Shown: positions 22,947-34,963, numbered from the stretch's first letter. The stretch is 64,000 nt of DNA from Oryzias latipes (GCF_002234675.1 NC_019879.2:2166619-2230618); one strand, 5' to 3'. The notes: generated from the sequence alone by a model not told the origin. Made by a program: numbers and translations.

Positions 22947-25597
22947 GGGATGGGGGGGCCTGGTCGTCGCTGCTCCTTGCCCTTCTGCCGTGGGCTGGGG
23001 TGGGGGCCGGGGCCTCCGGTGCCTGGCGGGGGGTGGTGGGGGCTCCGTTGGTCGGGGGGTCGGGTCCGGCGCCGGGGTGGGGCGGGCTGGGGGCGCTGCG
23101 TGGTCCTCTGGGCTTGGGTGTGGGGGTGCGTGTGGGGGGGGGGGGGGGGGGGGTTCTGGCTTGGCTTGGGGGGGTGGTCCCTTTGCCTGTGCTGGGGGGG
23201 GTTGGCGGGGGGCGCTGCTCGGGGGGGGGGGCCCAGCGGCACTGGATGGGCTTCCCATCTACGCCTGGGGCTGGGATCAGCCCTTCCCTGGCTCTGGGGC
23301 GGGACGGGACAACCCTCTTGGGGCCCCCGGGCGCTCTGGGTGTCATCCGCTTCGGCTGCGGGGTCTGGGGTGGGGTGGGGTGGGGGGTCTTGTCGGCCCT
23401 GTCCTGTGGGGGGGCATTCTGGGGGAGGGGGGGGGGCCACTATTGGTACGGGGCAGGGGGGGTTGACAGGTCGGGGTCTCCGCTGAGGCCATCGGCGGTT
23501 TCCCCGGCCGGTTGGCTGCCTCGGTCCCGTCGAGGCCTGACCAGAGCTCTTCTAGGGCCGGCGTTTGGGGGTGGGGGCCTGGGCTTGCTCCGGGGGGGGC
23601 CGGCGCTTTCTGGCTCCTCTCCCTCTGTGTGGGGTGGGTGGTGCTGGGCCTGGGGTGTCGGCGCCTCCGGGGGTGGGGCCCCTGGGCTGGGTGGGCCTGG
23701 CCCCCTTGCTGGGGGGGGGGGCGGGGGACAGCTGTTTGACCACCGGGGGACAGTCTACCAGCTGTCCCCAACTTACCCCCTTCCTCATATAACCTCATAA
23801 TAGGGTGAGGGGGTGGGGGGATTAGCCTGCGATGAGCCTTGGGGGGGGGGGTTTACTAGGCAGTGGCCCCCCCTCCTATGGTTGCCGTATGGAGTGGTCC
23901 CCCCCTCTTTCGGTTTTATTTGCACCTTAGACATGTAGGGCCCTTGGTAGGGGGGGTGCTTGGACATCACTGCCAGCAAGCAGCAGATGTCCTCCTAGCA
24001 CCCTACCCGCCAATTTTAACCGCACCTTAGACATTTAGGGCCCCTTGGTGGGGAGGGTGAGGGGACATCACTGTGAGTAATCAGGAGATGTCCCCTTAGT
24101 GCCCTACCCGCCAATTTTAACTGCACCCCCCTTAGTACACACACCCCTCCCCCCTCAATATATACATCCCAACATAAACACACACACATGCACACACACA
24201 CCCTCTTAAACACACATATACGCACACACATTTTGCAAGGAAGGTGGGACCTAGGACCATCTGTCCCCTGCCTCTTCCCTGGTGGGGGGTACGGGCCCCT
24301 TTGCAGCGGCGGCCGTGTCCCCGGGGTGCCGGCTTCCTGGGCCCGGCGGTGCACTCTCCGCGCGGTGGGGGGGTTCACATTACATCTGAGCCGGGGGTGT
24401 TGGTGTCCCTGGGGGGTGGGTTCTGGTCCTTGCTCCTGAGCGCTGGGCCCCGCCTAACTTCCAACTGTGGCCGAGCCTGGTCGGGCCATATTTACAACAC
24501 CCCTTGTGGGCCCTCTTTTTTCCCCGGGGTTCCCCCCTCCTGGGCGGGGGCGGCGGGCCCCTGCCTTGCTCCTCCCTGGACCAACCGTGGGCCGGGCGGA
24601 TGGCTGCCTGGAGTGCGGGGCGGGTCTCCCTTGGGGGGTCCTGGCTCGTACCTGGGGTTGGGGCGGGGGGATGCCCGGAACTCCTGGGTGGTGGTGGGGT
24701 GCTCATCTGGGGCTGTGGGCGTCCCTCTCCGGTGGGGCCCTGCGTTGGGCTCTCCCGGCGCGGCGGGGGGGCTGTTCTCCTGGTTGGGCTGGGGCGGCCC
24801 TCTCTTTCCCTCTGTGCCTCCCTGCTCTCTGGCTCTGGGGGGCCTTGCGGCGGTCCTGCTGGCCCTGGCCTGGGTGGCGGGCTTGGTCGCCCGGGCGGCG
24901 GTTGTTCCCTGCCGGTTTCCGTGTGACGTGGGGGGGATTCCGGCTGCCGCTGCTGCTGCGGTGGGGGTCTTGGGGTGGGGATGGCTGGGCGCTCTCCTTC
25001 CTTCTTTACACATTCCACCATCCATATTAGAAGAACATGAGCACTCACCTGAGCACGGGTGTTGGCTCACCTTTGCACTGGCGGTTTGCGTGACTGAATG
25101 ACTGAAATGTTTCACACTAGTTGGTTTTAAGGCATAAGTATGCGTGTGAGCACTATCTGTTTTGTGTACATGTCGACAGATGGACATTTTTGCAACTAGC
25201 AGGTGTGTTTGACACTTGGGTGTGTGTGTGGACAGGCTCCGCCCTTTTTGTACTGCATTTGAGCCTTACCATGGTGATTAACAACCAGTAAACTTGTTGC
25301 TCTATGCTGCTTCATGGTCTTATCCCCCTTCCCCTCCTACTATCACCCTCCTTCCCCCCCTCTTTCTAACGTCCCTCTCTCTTCTTCCCCTCTTTCCTTT
25401 TCCGTCCGGTCCAACACCAAAGATCTTCAAACATGTTTGAAATTAATAAAGTTTGGCCTCAATTACAAAAGGGGTTTATTCAGACATACCTTTGGTTTGT
25501 CTGAAGATTAATAACCCCTCTTGTTAAAGTAAAATATGTCCAACACAAGAGGCCCTCAGCTCTCATCTGTTTGCCCAGCTGTTGGACAGGACAAGGT
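22947..25597 (+). repeat. G-rich LINE 3' UTR
   Basis: About 2.0 kb is extremely G-rich on the sense strand with many runs of four or more G, including one of about 23 at 23131-23153, so G-quadruplexes are likely in RNA and DNA. The last 500 bp is ordinary sequence and is the part most often kept in truncated copies. Long ORFs on both strands (up to 285 codons) come from composition, since stops are rare in GC-rich DNA; none has a recognisable domain. Confidence 0.85.
23922..24121 (+). repeat. 100-bp tandem duplication in LINE 3' UTR
   Basis: Two consecutive 100-bp units beginning gcaccttagacat at 23922 and 24022, each ending ccctacccgccaattttaac; a third start (gcacccc) follows at 24122. The copy at 1884-3437 is truncated inside this region. 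Confidence 0.85.
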
Positions 25598-25775
25598 AAA
25601 AAAAAAAAAAAAAAAAAAAAAACGAACCCGAGGCGTTTTTTTTTTTACGCTTTGACGCGTGGCGTTTTTATGCGTCGGTGTGCACACTCACATTGGTGCC
25701 CTTTGTTTAGTCACGAGGCGTTAAACGTCGGTGAAAATCGCGCGCGAAATTCGTCCCGGTGTGTACGGGCCTTTA

Positions 25776-26384
25776 TCCTACACCAGCTGCGCTAAAGACA
25801 CACAGCACAGACACAGAGGTTCGCACGCAGCGCGTGCCATCACGTCTCCTTTCTTCCTTTCTGTGTGCTAGAAAACCTGCTGCTTTCAGCACACACACAG
25901 ACTTACACACACGTGCTATCACGGGTCCTTTCTGCTCCCACACGCACACAGACACTCACACAGACTTGCGGCCAGTCTGAGTCTCTCTCTGCATTTCTCC
26001 TCCTATGCGTAGCGAAAACAGCAGCTTAAAGCAGTGGGCCAGCTGCTTTCTGCTTACTCCTCCTGTAATGAAATGGTTGAGGATTATGAGGTAGGAGCTT
26101 AGTAGGCTTTAAAATGTAGATCGTTGCACTGCAGTTAGGTTCCACTTGGCCTTTACGTCCCTCTCCCTTCCTCACTCCATCTTCTTCTACAACCCACAAC
26201 TGCACATTAGGCGCACCAGCTCATAGGGCGCCCCCTGCTGGCGGAAGAAAATTTATGACTTTTAAGTGCGCCTTATAGGCGTGAAAATACGGTAAATACA
26301 CACAGACAAACAAGACACAGGTTAACACAATCAGGAAAGATGGGGACCAAAGTTAAAATCAAAATATAAAACAGGAACTTTTCG
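25776..26384. other. non-coding stretch with the right end of a mariner-type MITE
   Basis: No gene seen. 25776-26000 is CA-rich. At about 26210-26294, gcgcaccagctcatagggcg followed by gcgccttataggcgtgaaaatacggta resembles the terminus of TA-flanked pogo/Tigger-like fish MITEs, also related in form to the end at 9400. The other end is missing. Confidence 0.45.
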
Positions 26385-29135
26385 TACCTGGGGTTGGGGC
26401 GGGGGATGTACAGAACTCCTGGGTGGTGGTGAGGTGCTTGTCTGGGGCTGTGGGCACTCTTCTGGGGTGGGGCCCTGCGTTGGGCTCTCCCGGCGCGGTG
26501 GGGGGCTGCTCTCCTGGTTGTGCTGGAGCTGCACTCTCTGTCCCCCCATGCCTCCCTGCTCTCTGAGGGCCTCTGTGGCAGTCCTGCTGGCCTGGCTGGC
26601 GGTTGTGATCTCCCGGGGGGCGGTTGTTTCACTACCTGCTGCCATGTGGCGTTGGGGGGTTCTGCCTGCCGCAGCTGCTGCGGCGAGGGTCTTGGTGTGG
26701 GGATGGATGGACGCTCTCCCTCCTTCTTTTTACATTAGACCATCCACTTTAGAAGAACATAAACACTCACCTGGGCTCAGGTGTTAGTTCACCTTTGCAG
26801 TAATAGTTAGTATGATTGAATGAAATATTTCACACTAGTTGGTCTGTGTCATGGCGAGAATGACGTTGCAGACCCAGCTGCTGAGACCCGGAAATACACT
26901 CAAATCAGGAAGTCTTGGAACAGATTTATTTTTTTTCCAAGTGTGGTATAATGGAAAGTTAGTAGTAATGATTTGTAGCTTCAAGTAGTTTGCCGTCGGC
27001 GTAGATGTTGGAGGTTGCCGATGACGTCGTTCAACCTGGTTCAACCTCTTGGCGAGGTTGAACCAGGGATACTGGCTGAGTTGAACCTGGGAGCGAGCGA
27101 CAAAGCGTGGTAAGTACAACTCAAAACTATGAAACATAGCTTAACTAGGAGGCCAGACTTAAGCACCGTCGTGATTAACGAACTGGTGATGAATGATGGG
27201 GTTGGATCTCCTACCAAAGGCAGGGAGGTGATGAGGTGGGTATTGACAGCTGGTTCCAATCAGCAGAGCAGAGGAGAGAGGGGAGGGGGAAGGTAGACTG
27301 CCAGAGGTAACATGACAGTACCCCCCCCCCCACGACCGCCTCCAGGCAGTCCAGGGCGGTGATCCGGGTGAGCCCGATAGAAGTCCTCGATGAGGGAACG
27401 TCCAGAATCAGGGAATGGGAGATCCATGAGCATTCCTCTGGACTGTTACTCTCCCAGTCCACCAAGAACTGAAATCCACGGCCCCAGCGCCGAACATCGA
27501 ACACTCGACTGACCATAAACGCAGGAGAGCCGTGGTTATACGGGCGGGTGTCGGGGAAGCGGATGGCGGGCACAGGGGCTCTCCTCAAAAGGCTTGATTT
27601 GTGAAATGTGGAAGGAGGGATGTACCTTCAGGGCTGCCGGGAGCCGCTGACGGACACACATGGGATTTATAATCAGTTCTATGGTGTAGGGTCTGATGTA
27701 GCCAGGAGCCAGCTTTTGTGAAGTAGCCTGGATGGGGATGTTCCATGATGAGAGCCAAACCCGCTGACCAGGCTGCGACGATTGGCGATTCGGCAGTTGC
27801 TCTCCCTGGTGCGCAGGAGAGCTCCCCTGGTGTGGTGCCAGATGCGTTGGACACGGTGGAGATGGTGCTGGACCGAGGGCACTGCCTAATCGAGTTCCTG
27901 GGATGGAAACAGAGGTGGTGAGTACCCGAGGGAGGCCTCAAATGGAGACATCCCATTCCACGCTTGGCCAGAAAAATCTGCGCTTGAGGAGGTTGAGGGT
28001 TCTTTGAACCCCACTATGGCAGGATATGCGGGAAGTATGTCCCCGGGCTAGGACGTCAGGACGAAGCGATGACAAGACAAACAAGGTGTAGGCTGGAGTG
28101 GGAGGATGAATAGGCTCTTCATTTTGAGCCTGAAGAACTCAGGTCTCTATGTCCCAGGTGAGGTTACCTATGAGGCAGGTTGGAGGAGTAATAGGGGTAT
28201 ACTCAGGATTGTCACTTGTACTGAATATGCGAGAGGGGGCGTCTGGCTTGATGTTTCTGCTGCCTGGCCTGTAGGTTATGGTGAAAGAAAACTGGTCAAA
28301 AAAGAGGCACCAACGGGCTTGGAGAGAGTTAAGTCTCTTTGCGGTACGGAGGTATGCCAAGTTCTTATGGTCCGTCCACACAATGAAAGGTTGTTTCGCA
28401 CCCTAAAGCCAGTGGCGGCACTCCTCCAAGGCGAGTTTAATGGCCAACAACTCTCGATGGCCCACATCATAATTTTGTTCAGCGGATAAAAGTTTGGGGG
28501 GGGAAAATGCGCAGGGCTTTAATTTGCCCGATGTGCTCTCTCGTTGGGAAAGGACTGCCCCAACACCTGAGTCGGAAGCATCCACTTTGACTATGAGGAG
28601 AGAGGGGGAGGGGGAAGGTAGACTGCCAGAGGCACCATGACAGTCTTAAGGCATAAGTATGCATGTGTGAACATTATTTGTATTGTGTACATGTGGACAT
28701 TTTTGAGCCAACAGGTATGTTTATAACATTTGAGTGTGTGTGTGGACAGGCCCCGCCCCTTCTAGATTTATATTACATCTTAACCTGACCGTAATGATAA
28801 ACATCCAGCAACTTGTTGCTTTACGCTGCTTCTTGGTTTTACCCCTTCCCCCCCTCTAAAATCACCCTCCTACCCCCCCCCCCCCCCCCCAACATCCCTC
28901 TCTCTTCTTCCCTCCTCTCCTTTTCTGTCCAGTCCAACAGAAAAGATTTTCAAATATGATTAAAATGAATAAAGTTTGGCCTTGATTCCAAAAGGGGTTT
29001 ATTCAGACATACCTCTGGTTTTTCAGAAGATTCATAACCCCTGCGGTAAAAGGAAAATATGTCAAACACAAGAGGCCCTCAGCTCTCATCTGTCTGCCCA
29101 GCTGTTGGACAGGACAAGTGAAAAATAAATAAATA
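26385..29135 (+). mobile_element. L1/Tx1-type LINE 3' UTR fragment, split by Gypsy fossil
   Basis: 26385-26846 matches the G-rich end of the 3' UTR at about 24645-25125, and 28643-29135 continues it to the terminal ccagctgttggacaggacaa motif and an A-rich tail (29115-29135). The middle is a Gypsy fossil inserted at the ttggt|cttaaggcataagt position. The copy is 5'-truncated; no clear TSD was found. The 28875-28893 C-run is low complexity. Confidence 0.8.
26847..28642 (-). mobile_element. Ty3/Gypsy fossil with chromodomain-type pol, recombined
   Basis: A unit from TGTCATGG to CCATGACA, flanked by GTCT at 26842-26845 and 28643-28646. An LTR of about 470 bp occupies 26847-27317, followed by a C-run that is a polypurine tract on the minus strand. 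The last 50 bp (28594-28642) repeat the end of that LTR. Minus-strand coding relics are a chromodomain-like C-terminus (about 27588-27330), integrase-like sequence (27956-27585) and RNase H (28585-28139, with [13 protein letters not shown] and [16 protein letters not shown]). Gag and most RT are missing. It is broken, with several lesions, and younger than the LINE tail it split. Confidence 0.8.
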
Positions 29136-29149
29136 AATAATACAAGAAG

Positions 29150-31060
29150 TGACCTCAAACACAAAAGCAAAGAAAGGAGGAGGGGGTCCTGGAACGGGCA
29201 AATGAGTCTGGCGAAGCGCGTCCGGTGAGGCGGGTCTGGCCAGCAAATGGCCCAGCGTCTATGGCAGGCGGCTTGGGCTCAGCGTCTCCTCTTCTGGTTA
29301 TATCCTTTTGCAACGCATCGGGCCTTGTATTTCTCTGTTCCATCAATGTTGCTTTTGATGGCATACACCCATCGGCCGCCCTCTATGCTTCTGCCTTCAG
29401 GCAACTGCACTAAACTGAATGTCTGATTTTCCTTTGGTGAAGCCATTTCCTCATTTATTGCTTTGATCCATTCACTAGATCAGGGGTCGGCAACCCATGG
29501 CTCCGGAGCCACATGTGGCTCTTTCATCCTTCTGTTGTGGCTCCCTGTGACTTTGGAAAATAATGAGTATTTTATAATAATTAAATTTTATTTTAGTTTG
29601 TTCATTTTTCATGCCATTTCAAAGGCGCTGCTGGCTCCGCACGAAGCATGCCACGTAAAAAAACAGCTTCGTAATGAGCTTGTATTTATCGGGCGAGAAC
29701 TGCAAAGCTGATAGCAGGGAGAGGCACGCGGGGCGGCTTCAATAAACACTCCGATCTTCTGCCGGGAACTTGAGGTGCTGCGGGGCAGAGAGCAACTCGC
29801 TGATGACAGAGCGTTTGCGCCAGTGTTGCCAGATAGAGTCACAGTTTTCTAGCCCAAAAGTCATCTGAAAACCGCCAGACCCAGCCAAAAACCGCCCAAC
29901 ACAACTTTTGTTGATGTATTTTTCCGTACTGGACTGATTTAGCAAAATAAAAGATTTTTCTAAATAAAAGAAAGTTCAGACTAATAATAAAATGTGTACA
30001 ATATTGAATATTTCTTCAGCGTGCTGCCTTCTTCCATTCATTTGCTTAACCCGCTCTATCCCCGCTATAACCTGCGTTCAGCTCTTTCATCCTTGTGCGG
30101 CGCTGGAGCCCCCCGACTATCGTGTCATCCTGCTATGACCGTATTTTGCGCTCTCTGTGTACAATACACAGAGGAGTGCGGGGGAAACAAATCTCAGCTG
30201 CAGAGGGTGTGAACAGGTAGAGAGGAAAAGCAGGTAAAGAGGCGGAGGAGGGGTTTTGGCTTCAAACTCTGTCAGAGAGATGGAAACACGGGCGTCAGAT
30301 TGAGACACAGCTTTCCCTGCGGGAGTTGAAGCAGAGACTTTCTCTGGGATGATTTTATAAACCCAAACATGGAAACATGATTACCAAGTAGAACTCTTCA
30401 AAATAATAATCCTGATCTCTCCACATTCTCAGTGTCTACCATGCATTGACAAACACATCGCTCCATGCAGCGATCAGACCAGAACTAGTAGCTCCTCCCA
30501 CACGCGGCTACGGTATCATCCTTTAAAGAACATAATGTGCATTTGCAGCGACGTATGCTTCAGACGATGTCCGATTGGCCAATCTACATGTCAATCAAGT
30601 CCCGTACTTCTCAGTGATGATTTTGATTGGCTGGTGGATTTTAAAGAAGTCCTTTTTTATTTAAAATCTTTTCTGGCCCGCAATCTACACTCATGTCATT
30701 GAAGATTGACCGGTCGATCGCGATCGACGTAATGAGCACAGTTGAATAATATATACATGCATAATATATATATTGATGTCAAAACAGGTTGTGGCTCCGG
30801 GTGCTTTCTTTTCATTAGGGGCGGTCCCAAATGGCTCTTTGGGTAAAAAAGGTTGCCGACCCCTGCACTAGATCTATCAGAGCTTACAGCTTCTCTAAAT
30901 GAAGACGGTATGTTGCTTGTGATTTTGTAGCAATAAACAAAGTTTTAGTCATGGCACAGTCAGTGTACCTGTTTGGCTTCCTTCTTTCTCTAGAAGGGTA
31001 ACATCCAGTGCAAATTTATAATATTTCACCGGTGCCTAAAAACTGAGTGTTCCCGTAACA
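29150..31060 (-). mobile_element. Ty1/Copia-type pol fossil split by a hAT element
   Basis: On the minus strand, sequence around 29470-29300 shows the start of a Copia reverse transcriptase (a KENQTFSLVQLPEG-like block, then WVYAIKSN and DGTEKYKA). The region 30874-31060 probably holds the neighbouring upstream part. A hAT element interrupts it. Only a small piece of the original element remains; no LTRs were recognised. 29150-29300 could belong to it but shows no clear motif. Confidence 0.6.
29481..30865. mobile_element. non-autonomous hAT element with perfect 8-bp TSD
   Basis: Ends CAGGGGTCGGCAACC and GGTTGCCGACCCCTG are perfect 15-bp inverted repeats of hAT type. The 8-bp duplication CACTAGAT at 29473-29480 and 30866-30873 is exact. 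1385 bp, no transposase domain recognised. The interior shares a module with 12575-13040. Confidence 0.92.
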
Positions 31061-31665
31061 CTCTTGTTTATTTGTCAGGTGTCTTCACCACATAAAATGA
31101 TGGCCAGAAAGCTTAACTATTACCATACAATCAAGGAGGAAACTCAAGAATGTAGTAAAGATTTAATAAAAAGGCAATACACTCACATTCTTATAAAGAA
31201 ATACACAGACACTGAAAACCATCAACTTAAATTGAAAATTAGTGAATGTTATCGGGTTATTCATTTAAAAGATCTGTTGAACAATGTACTTTTAGAAATA
31301 TCACTCGTGCAGCAAGACTATCTGTAAACAAAAGCTTCCCCAAAATTAGATTAACTTTTCAGTTAATACAAAGAAATTGTATTATTTTGTTTTCATTGTT
31401 GAAAACATTTAGAAGGATTTATAATTTTTATTTTTTTTAAAAATCTCTTGGGTGGAGAATGTTGCGTAATGCGGAACTCTGCAAAAACAGAAGCAGCCCT
31501 CCAGAGATGAAGCCTTACGAGAGGGAGGAGTCCAAATAAAAGCAACTTTTCACAAACTAAGATTGAAGATGTGATTTATAATCTGTTCAACTCTGTGCTT
31601 CTATCAGGACAGGCTGGTATTGGGGGTGAATGCGGATCAATCTCTCAGCCTTTAGATTCGTTGTT

Positions 31666-32601
31666 ATGGATTACGAGCATAACCTCACCCACATTAGAGT
31701 GGCCGGATATGTAGAACTCAACAAATTCAGACACTTTTTCTTTTGCATAATGTTTGTGGTTTATTCTTTGATCTTGTGTAGTAATTTTACAATTGTATAC
31801 CTGATCTGTGTTCACAAAGACCTCCATAAGCCCATGTACACCTTTATTGCAGCACTGTTACTGAACTGCTGTGTTTTCAGCACCACTGTTTATCCAAAAC
31901 TTTTGATAGACTTCCTGTCTGAAGAGCAAATCATTTCCTATTCTGCCTGCCTCTTTCAGTTTTTCATGTTTTACTGTGGATCTGGTTCAGAGTTTTTACT
32001 GCTTGCAGCCATGGCCTATGACAGATATGTGTCTATATGTAAACCTCTGAGATATGCAGCCATCATGAAGAAAAAAAACATTATTGTTCTGCTTATTTTT
32101 GCATGCCTTATACCTCCCCTTCACATTTCAGTTTTAACAATCCTCAGTTCTAAGGCAAAAATCTGCAAATTTGATCTAAATGGAATATTCTGTAACAACA
32201 CAATGTATAAACTTCATTGTTTGAGATCAAAGTTTTTGACTATATTTGGTGTAGTAGCTTTAGTAGATCTTTCGATTCTTCCTATGCTTTTCACAGTTTT
32301 TACATATACAAAGATATTTATAATTTCCTATCAAAGTTGTAAAGAGTTCAGGAGAAAAGCTGCTGAGACCTGTTTCCCTCACCTGCTGGTTTTATTCAGT
32401 TTCTCCTGCTTGGTTTTCTACGATGTCATTATAGCTCGAGTGGATTCAGATATTCCAGAAACTTTACGTTTTACTATGACATTGCAGATGATACTTTATC
32501 ATCCTTTATTTAATCCTTTTATATATGGGTTAAAAATGAAAGAAATATCTAAATATTTAAAAAAGATTCTGTGTCGAGCCAAACGCACAGAAAATGTCTA
32601 A
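31666..32601 (+). CDS. olfactory receptor 1 (teleost), intact
   Basis: 311-aa seven-transmembrane odorant receptor in one exon. The start is taken at MDYEHNLTHIRV, giving the usual OR length; an in-frame ATG lies 12 codons upstream (31630). Visible features are an N-glycosylation site (NLT) in the short N-terminus, PMYTFIAALLLN in the first loop/TM2, MAYDRYVSICKPLRY at the end of TM3, KAAETCFPHLLVLF entering TM6 and PLFNPFIYGLK in TM7. Odorant receptors couple to G-olf in olfactory neuron cilia. It is more diverged from receptors 2 and 3 than they are from each other. Ordinary single-exon OR with no break. Confidence 0.93.
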   Translation: MDYEHNLTHIRVAGYVELNKFRHFFFCIMFVVYSLILCSNFTIVYLICVHKDLHKPMYTFIAALLLNCCVFSTTVYPKLLIDFLSEEQIISYSACLFQFFMFYCGSGSEFLLLAAMAYDRYVSICKPLRYAAIMKKKNIIVLLIFACLIPPLHISVLTILSSKAKICKFDLNGIFCNNTMYKLHCLRSKFLTIFGVVALVDLSILPMLFTVFTYTKIFIISYQSCKEFRRKAAETCFPHLLVLFSFSCLVFYDVIIARVDSDIPETLRFTMTLQMILYHPLFNPFIYGLKMKEISKYLKKILCRAKRTENV

Positions 32602-33170
32602 TATGCATTGAGAATGAAATGGATGCATCTGTTAAAGCATTTATTCTAAATGTGATCAGCAGGTTTTGTGCTGTTTGGGTTTAATTTCCTTTGTGTTTGA
32701 TTCACTTCGTGTTTTGTGAAAGAAGACAATAAAATATTGGAAATGGTATCAAGAAGGTTCAATAATGAAATCACATGGTTCCTAACTTTTGGGGATTGAA
32801 CGTCTGGGTCCTTGTTTACATAGTTTATTGACATTTCTAGTTTGTAACAAAATATCATGCCAACTCTAAGGTTATTCTTGGAGACCATAAAATGACCAGT
32901 AGTTGTCATTTAAAGAGGAAGAACCTCTGGCCTCATGAATCCTCACTGGTCAAACATTTAAGTGGGTTAAGGAAAACTGAATGCTGTGTGGGACCGCATG
33001 CTGAAAAACTATTCTTTCTCCTTCTTTCAGATAATCAACTCAACAGACAGTAAAAGAGCACAATTGCTGCTGTGGTGTTTTTACAGATGAGTGTAATTTG
33101 AAGATAGACCAGATCTCAAAAAGCAAACCTGCTCTAAATTGTTTCAGCTTAGATAAAAACCTAAACACTT
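32602..33170. other. intergenic, no gene seen
   Basis: AT-rich sequence downstream of olfactory receptor 1. An aataaa motif at about 32728 is a plausible polyadenylation signal for that gene. Nothing else recognised. Confidence 0.4.
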
Positions 33171-34963
33171 TTTTTTCCCTTTCTTTCTTTTCTTTTTTAA
33201 TTTTGTTCTGTCCAACAGCTGAGCAAACAGATTAGAGCTGAAGGCCTTTTGTGTTGGACAGGTTTTACTTTCACAAAAAGAGGTTATATAGCTTCGAGAA
33301 ACCAGGGTGTAGATTTGTTTAAAGCCCTTTTTGTTGTATTATTTTTTTATTTATTTGTTACATTTAGTGTGTGTGGGGAGGGAGAGGGGAAGAATGTGTG
33401 TGTGTGTGGGGGGGGGGGGGAAGAGAGTAAAAAGAAAAAAGGTGAGAAAGTGGGGGATACAAGTACTGATTTGAATAAGTTATTATTTTAAGCTGTAACA
33501 ATTATACCAGATCTGCTGGAAAGACAAATATTACATCAGAGGTGAAAATCTGACACGAAGATGAGCGGAAAATATCCGTCCATCAATACACTGTGGGTTA
33601 GGAGGAGGAATGAAGCAGACAGGGAGCAGTGTGGCAGTGTGCACGTGCACGTGGGGGTGGAGATACATGCATGCTGCCGAGGTGAACCGTGTGTTCATAA
33701 GGTGAACCAGATCCCACCCACCCAGCCAGACCAGGAGAGGGGAGGAGAGACCCCCAGGCCAGGAGCCCCCCCGGCCCCAGGCAGCCCGGGAGGGGGGGAG
33801 GAGGGGATCGCCCACCCACCCAGCCAGGCGCAGAGAAGGCCCCCCTACAGGGGCCCCCTGACGCCCAAAGGCATAAGTGAACCAGGCGTCCGGCCCCAAG
33901 GCCACAGGAAACGAGCGCTTAGCCGTACCAGGCGGCAGCCATGGGGGCCACAGGGCGCCGGACACCGAGACAAGGGCCAAGGACGAAGCCAGGGCCCCGA
34001 GAACCCATGAGCCGCCCACCACCCAACCGGCGCCCCGTCTCCGCGAGCCAGCCCCGGCACCCGACCTGAGCAACCCAGAGATCGCCGCGCACCCACAGCC
34101 ACCCCCCATAACCCTACACACTACAACCCTCCTCCCCCGTTATATTATCTAAGCCCCCCTCCCAAACCCCCTCAATGCCCTCCCCCATCTGTGATGGGGA
34201 GAGAAAGCCCCAGAGGATCCCAGCGAGCCAGCCCCAAGGTCCGTCTCACCCATGCACTCTCGCACACATACTCACAATCTTCTGGTTACCCCCCGCCGCA
34301 ACGCAGTAACCCCCTCCGGCCGACTGACCCCCAGCGCCGCATACCCGACCATTATCGCAGCCGACCGGACACCCACAAGCCCGGCCACCCTGAGAGGACC
34401 AGGCGGGTAAAGACCGGCCGCCCCTCCCCGAAAATTGTGGGGGGGAATAGTGAAAGATGAGCACGGATGTTTCACCGTGCCCCCCTCCACCAGACACTCC
34501 CCACAAGGCCCTAGATGAATCAGGGTGTCTAATATGCAAGCAAAAGCGGGATGGAGGGCGGGCGCCGACGCGACCCCAGAGAGAGACACCCCCAGTAAGC
34601 CCCGCCAGCATAACCCACCCATCCAGTTCCCGGAGCCCTATGTGCCTGTGTGCAACATTTGTTTGGGTGAGAGCGGGGAGAAGCAGGCGGATGGGCACAA
34701 CTCGAAGAAGAAGGCTCCCCTGAGGGACCGGCCCCCCAGCCGGCCGCGGTAGGCGCCCCCCCTCCCAGGGCGGCCAGGCAGTCAGGAGGCGGCAAGCCAG
34801 CCGCAGATGGAGGCCATAGCCTCGTAGCGCCCGAGAGACAGCCAGCAAGGAAGGGACCCGGTGCTTAAACGGAGGGGCAGGGGGTCCAGCCCCACCATTC
34901 ATGCCCTGACCTCCCTAAGGACTAGCACACCGCCCCCCCCAGGCCCCCCCTACAAAAAAAAAA

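Larger units (their letters stand above)
17889..25610 (+). mobile_element. near full-length L1/Tx1-type LINE, about 7.7 kb
   Basis: ORF1 (17932-18699), a 503-bp spacer, ORF2 (19203-22946) and a 2.6-kb G-rich 3' UTR ending in poly(A) at 25598. A(n)CGAA occurs at 17873-17888 and again at 25611-25626, so the TSD is up to 16 bp, with an A-rich target as expected for L1-type endonuclease. Both ORFs are open and insertion happened inside a MITE, so this is a fairly young copy. At least three other pieces of this or a close family lie in the window (1884-3437, 26385-29135, 33171-36568). The 5' UTR is only about 43 bp, so slight 5' truncation is possible. Confidence 0.9.
17352..25772. mobile_element. 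Harbinger-type MITE interrupted by a full LINE
   Basis: The left end AGGCCCGTACACACCGGGAC and the right end GTCCCGGTGTGTACGGGCCT are perfect inverted repeats, extending to about 24 bp. They are flanked by TTA at 17349-17351 and 25773-25775, the TWA-type 3-bp duplication of PIF/Harbinger. Without the LINE it is about 683 bp (17352-17888 plus 25627-25772) with no transposase, so non-autonomous. Reading frames from its left part run into LINE ORF1 and give a falsely long ORF starting at 17599. Confidence 0.85.

Noticed and set aside
22858-25187. Many long Pro/Gly/Arg-rich ORFs on both strands (also 2414-3319 and 33531-35683)
   Set aside because: They fall in G-rich LINE 3' UTRs where stop codons are rare. 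Sister copies do not keep the frames, and no domain is present.
31064-31440. Short ORFs upstream of olfactory receptor 1
   Set aside because: AT-rich, no domain, not conserved beside the other receptors.
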